A DNA stretch of 64,000 bases from Membranipora membranacea. Its lineage: Eukaryota; Bryozoa; Gymnolaemata; Cheilostomatida; Membraniporidae. Position 1 is the first letter of the stretch. Each line of letters opens with the position of its first letter. The stretch lies in assembly GCA_914767715.1 (NCBI GenBank), contig OU612069.1, forward strand, positions 560,001 to 624,000, read 5' to 3'. Of the stretch, positions 49,501-62,100 are shown in pieces. The position numbers and the translations under genes are program-made. Under the pieces are notes generated by a model, which did no database searches, was not told the DNA's origin, and worked only from the letters and a program-made list of their open reading frames with translations.

Positions 49501-52500
49501 TCCTTGTCAGTGTCAGAGGAACTCCTTGTAGCCAATAACTGGGCCAATCATTTTGCCCTGTTGTTGTTGTTGCCCAATCAACATAAATTCTTAATATTTC
49601 ATCTGATCAATTATCTACATTTATCAAACTTTTATATAAAATAAAGTTGTGTGGGAGCATAGTGTAGTTACTGGCGCTAAATAACTATCTCAGGCGAACA
49701 CAGACATCCCAAAGGCTCGATTCTCTGGCCCTCATTAACATCCACTGCTCTGATGAGGTAGACGTGGGCCAGGTAATCGATTCCTTTTCCAGGCTACACA
49801 GCAGAAAACTGGAGCTGGGTACGATTGTACCATTCTGCAACGTCAATGACTAATAATCAATCAAATAAGGCCTAATAAATAATGGTCTTGCAGGTGCAAG
49901 AATGCTGTATGTATTTACTGGTAGTTCACTAAGTACTCTTTGGGCTGTTTTTAATCCAACCATTTTTTATATTTGTTCATGAATAAACTATCTAACTAGG
50001 CTACTACCAGGGAACTCAGTGTTTTCTTTTATCGCTAGAACTTTCAATCGGGGCCCGGGCAAGAGGCTGTTGCTGTTAAATATTTTTGGTATCACGCTTG
50101 GTGTTGCTCATCCATAAAAGTTGGCTGGTATGTACCAGAATGTCTCTTTTGGGTCTCGAATTTCAAAAAATTGGGCGCCCCTCCCGCACCCTCCCCGCTT
50201 ACACATGCCACTAACCACTCCACAGCTATAAGGAGCACCCCTTGGTAAATCCTTCTGACGCCCATGCTTTAGCGACTTATGTTTCTGGTGACCGTGATTG
50301 GATGGCACAATAATATATCCGAAATGTTGTTATTAATGATTATCATGATTTAATTTCATGACATTTAATGAGGATTTGTTGATTGCAAGGAGGGAGGTTT
50401 GCTATGCATGGGCTAGCATCTTGACAGGAAATATTTTTGTCCTTCTTGTGCCAAGCAGAGATTCACATAGACAATCGTTGATCCCCAAATGGTACTTGGT
50501 TTTGCCCAAAAATTTTACTGTGTCGAACAAACGATTTAATATGCATGCATTTTGACAAGAGGAAATACCATTTTATAGAATCATATTAACATTGGAGGTG
50601 ACACAATATGAATGGTACAACCTACACAATATATCCTCATCAATTTGATAAAGTTTTCGGTAATAGATTATTTCTGCAATGAAGCAACCTCTTTATGGTC
50701 ATATTGTCCAATATCAAGTCCAGCGTTAACCAAAAAGTATTTCACAGCTTCCTTGGTATCCAAGTGTTTTACGTCGCAAACGGATTGTCATCGCTCGCCC
50801 AGAAAAGGAGAGTCAGATTGACTATGGTGATTGAATTTTTGGACATGTTAATTACAGGTTCTTTTTCCAGCACTGCATTAAGTCCTTAACTAAATACTGG
50901 TTTTCGCTGTGACAAAAAAGAATAGTGCCGATCTCAAGGTCACAATTAAATACACAAATCGCGTTGTGAATCACCCTCACCCTCATTGATGAAGTCAAAT
51001 CATTAATCCACTCAACAATCCACCCATATATGCTAAACCACTCAGACCTTCGCCAAGATTATCAACGACGTGTGGGCTTAGCTGTTACCGAATCGGAGAT
51101 CCATGATTATCCAGTGTCCGCATTTTGTGATTTGTGGTAAAATTTTAACTGTAGATAGAATCAACCTGACACCCTCTCTCCCGAAAGGATGAGCTTATGT
51201 TACCAGGTAGGCTCTGGTGGGACTAGGAAGGTTGTTGCGGGACCAGGCGGTGGTAGGACCTGCGCTTACAACCAGCTGAAAAAACATTATCAGTAAAGCT
51301 AGGATGAGCCGTGAGCGTGTGGGACATTCCTATTTAGATCAGATTATCCAGATAATCTGACTGTTGACAGGGTTACCATTGTTAGCTGTCACATAAAGTG
51401 ATGCCTTTAATGATATGGTACCATAGGATGCCATATGCAGTCAGTTGTTTTTATTTTCTGACAATAAGACCTTGTGTGTCATTGATGCGCTTGGAAACAT
51501 TTCCTCTGTGATGCTTTATCATCATCATTATCACAATCCCTATTCAGACCTCAATGCCATGGAGGTACCTTGCTCCAAGAATTACAACTCCACTTATCAA
51601 CTCAGCCTAAAGAGACTTTCATGGTGCTGTCATTTTTGATTAAAGAGGGCCTTAAAGTGCAAATTCATAACACGGAAAACGTAGCTTCCCTTTTTTTCAG
51701 ATTAATAAAACTATTCCAAACAAAAATCTACTTTTACCAATATTCCATTTAAGTTACGTTACAATTCATTCAAACTCAATTTTTCTGGTTATCTTTTTTT
51801 TTGTCATCTTGATTGAACGTTTTTTCTTCCCCTTTTTGTTTTTTGGAAGGCTGGTCTTGTAAAACATTCTCATCGAATGAAAATTATGCCAATAAAGTTA
51901 AATCTAAAGATATTGGTTGGATGACTTAAGAATTCCGTACTCACTTCTACCGTTTCCTTCGCCGTTTCCGTCACCAGTGTTGGTGTTTCCGTTTATTCTT
52001 CCATTGTGAGATCCGCTATTATTACTGCCATTATCAATTCCATTCTGATCTCCGTTATTACCTGCAAGGTCAAGGGTAAAACTAGTAATTCATAATCTAA
52101 ATCACTGTGATGTGATAACTGAGGTCTGAGATTTTGCGTTCTGTTGACAATGAATTACTGAAAGCCATAAACTATCTTTCTCCTTTTTTAGTAACAATAC
52201 ATTTAATGTCAGTCATCATTTCTAATGTTTTCATGATGTGACAAGAACATAAATTTATTTTCAGGTAGTACCCGGGCAAGTGCGTCTCTTATCGCCTGAT
52301 TAGGTTATTGATGGAAAATTGTCAGATTTTGGCCAGACAGAACAAGACCAAGACAGCCACAAAATTCGAGACGAGACCGAGACATATGTCGATGCTGAGA
52401 CATATCTCGATGCCGATAAAATCGAAAACTGCCACTTTATTGGCATCTGTATATCTATGCGATTGTATATCTATCTCACCATTTCCATTAATGATTCCGT

Positions 52501-55500
52501 TGTCGGACCCATTATTATTTACTCCGTTTCCAGATCCGTTTCCGTCTCCACAGTTTGCGTTTCCGTTCACGTTCCCATTATTTTCACCCTTGTTTGATAC
52601 ACCATTATTTGCACCATTGGCAGATCCACAGTTAGCTACAAAAGTGCAAAAGTACAAGTGGTCTTACAAAACAAGCCAATCAGCAGATCCCAGAATCAGC
52701 AGTCAGCCAATCAGAAACCAAGAATCAGCCAATCAGTAGATCCAAGAAAAAGTTTGGGCTGTTTTGTTTTGAGTCATGACCAAAACTTCGCATTATATTG
52801 ACAACAAAAAGATAGCCCATTTGAAACTAAATTCAAGAGTCTATCCTGAATATGAAAATAAAACTAGTGTGTTTATTGTGATTTTGGACCACATTTTGTT
52901 TGCCGCAAAAAAAGTCTGTTCAGGCCTGTCTGTCACTGAGAGAGATACTCACCATTTCCATTATCGTTACCGTTGCTGACTCCCACGTTTCCTACACCGT
53001 TGCCGACCCCGTTTCCTGTCGCTCTGTCTGCTGATCGAGCTGGTATTTTTACTCTAGAGTAGGTTTTTGTGGTTCTACAATGGACAGGCATCTTATTATT
53101 TTCTGACTTTGCAATCAGTATGGCATCTCCTCTACTAGCATGAACAAGTTCTCTAACGGACGGTTGTTACTGTGATCCCCAGTCTTAAATATTACTTTGA
53201 CTCAAACGGGATTGGAGAATAGCTGGGTTCGCAAGGTAAATGTGAGGGGGAGTATAGGGCTGAAGCAACAACTTTACTATCAAGGGTTTGGGTAAAATTG
53301 AGGTATCTTCTTGATTTGGAAGGATTGGAGGGAACTATAGGAGGAGCGGATTTGGACATTTTGGATAAAAGCACTTTAGACGTTTTATCCCTTTACCTTT
53401 CATTGCCTCATGCAGCAGAAGCATAGCAAGGTCAGATGCGCCAAGTTTAAGCTTTGTTTTTTATTAAAATAGCCGAGACAAGACACAATCCCCTCAGTTC
53501 TTAACCTTTTATGGCCTGTATTGAGGGGGATGGGACATGCACCCGGGACGTAAGCTGTAGCTTCAGACAAACCTGAAGCATTTTGGGTTCCAGAATGCAT
53601 CATAAGAGGCACACTCATCTTGAGTATTAGGCTTATCGCCTGGGATTGATGCACGACCGAGGTTACCAGCACCTCTAGCGCGTGTGCCACGCATGGTTCT
53701 AAAATATTTATATAATATTGTCATTGTACCCGAGTCAGTGACTGTTTATCCAATTTGCAATATCAAAATCTTAAACATACTTGAAAAGTTGAACAATTTT
53801 AAGGATAATTAAGTTAATTCTCTGAATTCCCTCTATTATGATGTGTTCATCTTCCAGCAAAAAAATTACACTTATTTTATGCATCGGATACGGTCGGTCC
53901 TTAATGTTTGTCTGTATTTTGTAGGTCAGTATGGTTGCTGACGGGTTTTTTGAGGGAGAGGAAGAGAGTTGGATTTAGGTTTCCTACACCCATGCATTTG
54001 AAAATAAGCTTATAAAGCTAACAAGGCACCGACCACCACTGAAAAAACGTTCCTCTTCACGCTCCAAATTTGTATACATCACTCAATTCTAAGTACCATC
54101 AGGCGGCAAATACCAAACATGGTCTCTTGAAAAGTCGCATTTAATATTAACAGGTAAAATTTTACTACCTACAGCTTGTTAGCTGGCTAGTTTTACTTTC
54201 AGCCACCGTACGAAAGAGGTAATCACCGTTTGGAGGAGATAATGACCATATCTATTTATAGGTACTTACCCAGTTTGTCTGGTTGGTGCTCCGTTACCAT
54301 TACCATTGTTGTTACCATTATCGATTCCGACGTTGCTGCAAAAAATAAAAAACTTAAATCAAAACAGCCTAGAAGCCTAGAAGCCTGAGCACTGTGCACT
54401 TAGCCAGGAGTGAGCGCTGAGGTAATTTGCCGTGTTCCTCTACAGAACAGATCATGGCAGCAGAAAATTACCATATATAATTGTATGAGCAAAGTTGTTG
54501 GTCAAAAAAAATGACAATATCGAACTTTTAACTCCTCTCTTCTCCAACATATATGCATTCCCTGCCGGCCAGGGATTTATATCACATTATTTATATAAAC
54601 AGAGGCATCCCATCACATGCACCAACATTCACAGTGCCAAACAGTGGGCATAATTTTTAGCGACTCATAATTAGTCGTCTTTTGGTGCAAATTCAACTTA
54701 GAATCATAACAAAAGAGAACTTACTCGACTCCATTGTTAGAGCCATTGCCATCGCCATCGTTATTATTACCATTTTTATTGCCCATGTCGAATCCGATAT
54801 TTCTACAAGGATGAAATTATGATATGGTTAATCGATAAAACGATATTGAGAAGATGTGTAAAATATGTGAGGATATGTTATTTGGTGTAATGAAAAAAAT
54901 TGTCATGATGTATTAACTGTAGCGATGCAGCGATACAAAAATATACGTCTTATTTTCAATATATTATTTTCCATCCATCATTTGACACTATCATCATTTC
55001 TGATTCATGTTTTTATGTCGCTTAAATGTGCAACAAAAAGTGAATATTACTTAATAGAACGAATTCTCCATCCTACAAACTGAATTTGTATAATAAAGCA
55101 TTCCAACTTGTGACTCATTTAGTTGACATAAATCAAGCTCTGTGATGAAGAGGGAAGAAGTAGATTTCCACCTAGAGATTAATTTATGTATTTGACGTAA
55201 ATGATCATAACTCATAGAAACACGTAATTCAGCTAAGTTTGTTTAAGGCTTAAATATTATAGGTGGCTGTATGTTTATATCAGTGTTTACTCAGAGAGAG
55301 AGAGAGAGATTTAGTTTAGTTTTATTGCCCACAGCACTAAAACTAACGTAAAAGGCATAACAAGCTGTAATACATTTGTAACCTTAAACCCAATTGGGAC
55401 AATCGGCCAGTTACACTAAATTGATTTAATCTTCATGATCCGCTTGCCTCTTCACCAAAGTATTATTGTGAATAACTTCGCAGAAAAATCACTTTAATAA

Positions 55501-58500
55501 TCCACACAACCTTGAACGAGGTACCCCCTATCACCTACAACCTTGTGCTATCTGGTTAATCCAACTTCAATCTTTCTTATTCCAAAACTTGACTATATTT
55601 GATCAATAAAATTGCAACGAGAAAACCCGCAACAAAAGTTGTCATCATCAAAGTTTTAAGAAATAGAATGCAAAACCGATAGCAAGTATTTTATCCGGAC
55701 AAGTTTTATTAGTTTTTATATGATGGTATCAGGCTAGGAGAGGTTAAATCTGATATTATTAGTCATATATTGGGGATTAAAGATTTATACCATCTATTAT
55801 GTCAGGCTGTGAATGTCTTTGTGACGGTCAATTAATTTATCATATTTCCTTATTGCTCTTGCGCTCATAACAGGACATGGAATAGAATGTTTTTTATCTG
55901 TATACAATAAAAGGTAATGTGTGCTAAAATGATATGTTACCTAATCAATGGGTATTATCTGAGGGTCAATTCCTGTGGAAAAAGCAAGAGTTTTAATGGC
56001 CATATCACCCATTCAACATTATGACCTTAGTCGTAAACAACAGAGCTTTAGTTCTGTCTTCATTTAACGAGAGAGTCGAAAATAAAGATTTGACTGACTG
56101 CTCACTGGTGAGGTGCAGTTTACAACAAGTGTGGTATCAATTGCTGTTCGTGAAAACACCATTTTGTCTGACACATATTATAAGCACCTTCTGCCCCTCT
56201 TAACCGCTCCATCAGACAACAGAGCTCACATAAGGAGTTCCAAAAGGAGAACAGATAAGAATCATACTATGTCCCAGTCTCAAACTCAGAATCAGAATTT
56301 GACTCAGAATTAAACTCAGACTTAGAAACTAAGTTAGACTTAGTACACACTACACATACTCTCTCTTACCTGTTACCGTTATCCTCGCCGTTGTTTGTAC
56401 CGTTGTTATGGTTACCGTTATTATTACCATGACCTCCTCCAGCGTTATTATTCCCGTTGCCATTACCGTTATCACCGTTTATGTTGTCGTTACCTACAAA
56501 AACATCGGACATGGATATAGGTACCCTCTAAAGGTCAAAAATTTTATGTTCAATCCCTCGGACAATTTAAACACATCTATCGTCACTGTTGTTGACTCTC
56601 TACCTAGAATTATCAAGTGCTCGATCAACTTTTAAAAGACAACTTATCATTTATTTCTCCAACAGTCATTAGTTCGAATGACAGACATGTACAAACTTTT
56701 ATCTATTTTTTCTCTTTTTGGCACATAAATAAAAGCATTTTTTTCTTAAAATGATTATGATGCCAATAAAAGAATAAATAAAGAAAGAAAAAAAGACATG
56801 TTAAGTATTCAAAAGATGTGGATGAATGATGGTGGATGTATGGATGATGATGGATGATTCTGACATGGACATATGGCTTTTAATGATATCTAAAACGATA
56901 CAACCGATTGTGGCTCTATTTTTGGCAAAATTGAGCCTGATAATGATACCCTTTACTATGTGTGATGATTGAGGCTCAATACTAAATCGTTGTTGTGTTG
57001 TCAGCTCCCTTCGGCTCAAATCTATTATTTATGTTTAGAGGACACTCTACAAAACACTAGATCTACTAGATCTACTAGATCTACTAGATCTACTAGATCT
57101 AGTAGATCTACTAGATCTACTAGATCTACTAGATCTAGTAGATCTAGTAGATCTAGTAGATCTACTAGATCTAGTATATCTAGTAGATCTACTAGATCTA
57201 GTAGATCTAGTAGATCTACTAGATCCAGGCTTTACTACTTCTTGATTTGGTTCAGGGCTGTAGTTTAGGAGTAATGGTAGGGAAGGCAAAAAATCTTTGT
57301 GGGTGTGAAGTAAGAACAGGTTGGGTGTGAAGTAATACCAGGTTGGGTATTGTAAGCTCCTCCTGAGGCCCCAAACACAGCCTCCAAGGTGTTTTAATGA
57401 AGTCCCAAATGAGCTGTTTCTGTCCTAGATTATTCAATTACAGCATTTTTAGGCTACTTTATTGAGCATTCTAGGGGAGGCAGAGAGTCCCTGCCTCCCC
57501 TAGAACTACGGGCCTGGTACTCCTTGAATTGATGCATCACAGAGTGTTGATAAAACATGACATGAATGTGTCAAGCGGGATAAGCTGATGATGAGGCATG
57601 TTAATTATGAATGGAAGCCTCCCAAGAACAAACCAACCCTTTTTTAGAGGCTATCATACACAGATGATCACAAATTGATCTCTGTGTCACTTTTTTATAA
57701 TCCATAACTAACAACAGTTTTTTGATACTTATTAATTCATTTATGAGAAGCATTGTATGATGTTGACAATGCAGAACTCAGATCATCGCTATATTAATGA
57801 GCATCAGCCAGTCAGCTGTTCTAGTTCTGGGAAAACCTTAGATTTATTTTTGTCTTATTATAGTATAAACTTTTATGTTTCTTGTAATGATGAGATTTTG
57901 ATCTCAGCCTATCTGGTACATAACCCTGTTTGTGGTATAGAGCGGCACTTTATCAAAGAGAGGCAGGATGTGGATGCTCTCCAGGCTGGAGTTTAGGGGA
58001 GGCAACAAGGTTGGGAATTGTAAGCTCCCCTGTGAAGTATGGGGTTAATATCCAGCCTCCTAAGCTTTTTAATGATATTAATAGCAAATGTAAGTCCCAA
58101 ATGAGCTGATTCTGACAGGGAATATTTGACCATAGCATTTCCAGGCCACTTCCCTGCTTCCCCCAGAACTACGGGCCTGCTCTCTTAGGTGTGTAGGATT
58201 AATCTCTGCTGGTATCCAGTGGTACAGTCGTCCACTGCGGTGGTAATAATTTCTCTTTTTATGTCCCAAATAGGCCATTATCTCAACTAATACTTTATAT
58301 CGTACGGACTCGTACTGATACCACCCTCAATTTCACGAGACCAAACTAAGCCGCCTCTAAAGCTTTTCTTGGCTTCAAAATTGGAACATCATTAATCTCA
58401 ATATTCTGATAAATGTCAATGGAGCCGTTGTCGCCAGATACCAACGGCATATGCCTGCCTCGGATATAACAGCGGAGGAGGAAAGCATGAGAGATTAAGT

Positions 58501-59164
58501 AAACAAAGTGTCATTGTGTACCAGAGACAGGGCATAAATCAACAATGTACAGCAAATCCAGCTGCGATGGCCCAAACAGCTGCAGTGCAGACATAACTGT
58601 TACTGTGTTTTTTTTGGTGACAGCATGCTTGCTAAATCTACATAAAATGCTTTTAAATTAAGTAGAGATTTTAAACAGACTGATATCAGTTTATATGCCC
58701 AATGTGCGTCAACACTGAATGACAGAACCAAGATCTTATCTCAGGGAGGGTAGTTTCTTTTATGAGCCCAATTCTGCTAAACTCTGGATAAGGTTGGTTT
58801 AGGAGTCACTCAAAGTCTGTCGCTGAGGTAGTCAAGTAGGGGAAAGTGGCCACAAATGCTACAGGGATCAACTCAACAAACTTAAGCAAACTGGCTGTTT
58901 TACATCAAGTGAAGTTAACTGTATCATTTCAGAAAAAAATTCAGGCACAACCGTCTCAAGGCCGTACTGACATTCTGAGGACTCACCATTTCCGTTGCCG
59001 TTAGCGTTGGGTGTCTGAGTTGGTGAGCTGCCCCTGGCTCCGTAGGATGAAGCACTCGGTACCTCCCAGTCTCTCTGATATGATTTCCAGCTCGGTGTTG
59101 GAGCAGAGATAGACATACACACCAGAACGCTGACTAGCAGAGTCACAGATATCAGGGTCGTCAT
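46590..59164 (-). CDS. secreted Asn-Gly-repeat protein with Thr-rich C terminus, 10 exons, complete
   Basis: Exons, 5' to 3': 58987-59164, 56370-56493, 54725-54802, 54270-54335, 52953-53053, 52480-52635, 51945-52061, 48824-48910, 47874-48005, 46590-46888. They total 1338 bases (445 aa plus stop) and all phases match. Residues 1-21 are a signal peptide ending SISA. About 54-385 is almost wholly N and G with D, S, V, T (GNGNGN, NGNNNG), carrying two Cys in ANCGSANG and NANCGDG (exon 6). The end has WENFQWQENRDRLLG and then ETT.TSTGETT repeats. Each internal exon is one Asn-Gly block, so the gene probably grew by exon duplication. Asn-Gly or Gly-X-Asn tracts are known from molluscan shell-matrix proteins such as nacrein, but here there is no carbonic anhydrase domain. 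I do not recognise the protein; matrix, silk/adhesive or mucus roles are possible. A TTACAG just before the ATG suggests a 5' UTR intron. The exon 5 acceptor (53053) was chosen for frame. Confidence 0.82.
49415..50266. mobile_element. hAT-like MITE, 852 bp, inverted ends CATGGGCGTCAGAAGG
   Basis: Both ends read CATGGGCGTCAGAAGG inward (49415-49430 and the complement of 50251-50266). Flanks are CTTTAGTG (49407-49414) and CTTTAGCG (50267-50274), an 8-bp duplication with one change. AGCACCCCTTGG also repeats near both ends. No transposase frame. It lies in an intron of the Asn-Gly-rich gene. Confidence 0.82.
57058..57223. repeat. 9-bp microsatellite (TAGATCTAC / TAGATCTAG)n
   Basis: Alternating 9-base units built on the palindrome AGATCT. 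Because 9 is a multiple of three, both strands have open frames (STRSTRSS repeats) that are not genes. It lies in intron 1 of the Asn-Gly-rich gene. Confidence 0.92.
57253..57517. mobile_element. MITE-like repeat, copy A
   Basis: The ends CAGGGCTGTAGTTTAGGAG and (inverted) CAGGCCCGTAGTTCTAGGGG are related. Inside are GGTTGGGTATTGTAAGCTCC and AAGTCCCAAATGAGCTG, both shared with copy B at 57981-58179. No convincing target duplication. Confidence 0.6.
57981..58179. mobile_element. MITE-like repeat, copy B
   Basis: The left end CAGGCTGGAGTTTAGGGGAGG and the right end ACTACGGGCCTG mirror each other as in copy A. GTTGGGAATTGTAAGCTCC and AAGTCCCAAATGAGCTGATT match its interior. About 460 bases separate the two copies, in the same orientation. 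Confidence 0.6.
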
Positions 59165-62100
59165 GTTATCGCTTCTAGGATTCTGTAAGAGGTTAATTCA
59201 TGAGCAATACAATCAATCTCAGAACATAGGATAACAGTCAAAATCTGGTATTGATATAACATAGAGAATCAAGGGTTCTCTGTAGCTGGTAGGATATTTT
59301 TTTAGTATAATTTTGATAATGGGCAGCACACGGACACCGCCAGCTCAATCTGATAAGTTTGTGATGAGGCAAGACATATGCATATCTAGCAACAGAATGA
59401 GATTGAGGTAGGTAGGTAGGCAAGGTAGAGACAATACCATACTTATCTTTGGAATCATCTTGGAATGATTTCAGTTGGATGGTAATTGTAAATAATATTG
59501 AATTAGGCCATATCAAAGCTAATCTACTGTTGAAACTCAAATATAAACTTAAATTTAGAAACACATTAACACATGCACAACATTGTTATTCAAGTTGAGA
59601 ATATTACTAGCCAACGATGTGACATTTTCAAACCTGTTTGGTGATAATAACTTCAATATGAAAATTATTATAGTTATTAAGCTAGGTTACAAAATTCTAT
59701 TCTAAGAATATGGGTCAGTATTGCGATAGGTGGTGACATACTTTACACCGGTTAGGAAGAGGGATGATTGTAATGAATGAAGTGTTAGATGTCTGTTTCT
59801 GATTATTCATATTATAGTTATTTATTTGGTTTCTGACCAGAAAATAGGACTATTTACCAGACAAAAACCTTTAGGTGTGATTGGTGACCTGAATGATTCA
59901 TTTATTGCAAAACTATTTCTGTGAAGAAGATACTAATTATGTACTTTTGTTGGTCGTTGTTGTTTATCACCTATATTTCTTAAGCTGCAATGCGTTGGAT
60001 AATTTCCTGTTGTCTTTTAAGGTAAATACAAAAACTTATTTATGAAAGCCAATAACAGTAGTAGGAACTACTGAAGCCAATAGTAACTACATGGTGGTTT
60101 ATGAACATTGAATGCTAAGTTTCAATATAATGTTTTCTAATGTCCATACATCATCCAACAAGCAGAACAAGTAATCCTTCCAGCAACAGGTTTACTAAAC
60201 CCCTAAACTCCCTGACTAAACTTGTGCATATTGTTGTATTAGAGCTAATGGTAATATACTTTTATGATCTTCAGTGGGAGGATTTTTACCATTCACAGAT
60301 GTTATATGTAATAATTACTAATCTCACAGTTTTTATCCAGGTGCTGAAGACTTCTTGTTAAACACTTTTCTTATCTTAACTTACCTTTCTAGTTTATAAG
60401 CTCTCCAATATGGATAACTCTTCTAGTTTTGACGTCTAGAGTGAGTTCTGGAGACTGCCAAAGTGTCCTTGTAACCAGTATCACCTTCTGACAAACACTG
60501 AGTAATACTGTCCTCTGGTTGGTCAACAACTCTGGCGGCGAGAAGATAACAGATTAATCACTTGAGTTGCACAGGTAGGTATGATTTGCACCTACTGGAT
60601 GCCCGTTTTTAGTCCTCTGATTATAAGTGTAGGATGGCGTCTTTACTCACTCTCTAGTCAGGATGATTGCATCTGCCAACAATGAAGTGATACCGATAGA
60701 AGAGCTGATATATAAACAGCCAGAGAACTTCCTGTATTTGTAACTCGCCAAGCATAACTGAGTCTTCATTGCCTCCAAGATGATTAATAGGCTTGTGATG
60801 ACAGTCTCTTGTTTTAGATAGAGTTGAAGATTTACGTCGGTCTTCACGGTTGTCAAGGGGCTGATGATCAAATTTAGAGATTGGAACCACCACACCCCAG
60901 TATTATTGATAGCACTTTTGGTTTTTTTTTGTAGGAATTAGGCTATTGCAATAATGTTTTTCCCTGAGCTGAATGACACAGATCAACACAGACTTGATTT
61001 AAAACAATTAAAATAACCAGCTGATAGACTTTCAGTGTCTTGCAGGGTTCTGGGAGTTAATTATAGGAAATAGCGGTAATTAGCGGGAGATTAATGATTT
61101 TGATAATCGACAAAGAAGTGCAGAAGAGAGCTTGTGAAGAAAGGTACAGACTGACCCGGTCAGTGGAACATTTATAATCTTTGCAAGAATCCAAATCCTG
61201 GAGATATTCTTTCATCACTACCTCTTTGTAGAAAGAACACATATATCCGTCATTTGGGAGCCTAGCTCCGAGTGGAATAAAATAGATTATTCTTATTTTC
61301 TTTGAGAAATGCTTTTGTAACAATAATTCCTTAGGACATATTTGGAGCTCATTTTAATTGCTGAGTAATTTTGCTTAACTGATATTATTTCTATTGAAGT
61401 TGACAAAAAAACATAATGCAACATTTAACATCGTAACATAATGGTACTATTGAAATGCATTTTATTTGGTACCTCAAGATGTAAAAAAAATGAGGAAATG
61501 TAAAAAGTTCAAATCTATAAATACCTGGATTGACCCGGACAATATGCATCAAATGACATGATCTATTTTGCACCAACCTGATCATAGTTCCGATCATGCT
61601 TATCTGTATTCTTGCCATCCTTTCACGCCCAAGTTATTGCAGAATTACTTTTTCACTGATACGGATTTGAAGACATAGTTTTAAGTTGAACGTGAACAGA
61701 ATTCATTTTAATTGCACCATCTCCAAGGCATATTGATTGGACTATGCATATGATCAATTATAAACATCCGCAATCTTTTTCAGTATCAATGATGTAAAAC
61801 ATGATCTGATTAGCCTCAAGCATTAGTCAGGTACATTTGAAAAAATCCTCATAAATATAATGAATAACCAATCAGTGAAAAAAACCTCCGCATTTGAGGG
61901 TCTGCACACAAAAATCGTTGCAAAAAAATACTCTCTTGTCCGGCATTATATCATTTTATTACATTTAATATTATATTAACTATGCTTATTCGTTTTCGTG
62001 ACTTTTCCTGCATGTTACCAGTGATTTTGTCTGCTTGTTACGGAAACATGCACTCTCTGGTCACGCTAATCTCAGAATGATGATGATGATGATTATTAGT

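Noticed and set aside
49742-49815. CTGATGAGG ... CAGAAAAC as a hammerhead ribozyme
   Set aside because: No stem II can be formed between the two core segments at the needed spacing.
50640-50850. Minus-strand VKYFLVNAGLDIGQ..., resembling an ankyrin-type repeat
   Set aside because: Only about 30 residues, stops on both sides, no matching splice sites; at most a decayed fragment inside an intron.
53192-53690. Two minus frames of 60 and 96 codons in an intron of the Asn-Gly gene
   Set aside because: No recognisable domain, and inclusion would break the phase between exons 4 and 5.
57047-57289. Arg/Ser repeat (SR-like) proteins on both strands
   Set aside because: Artefact of the 9-bp microsatellite; no splice or start support.
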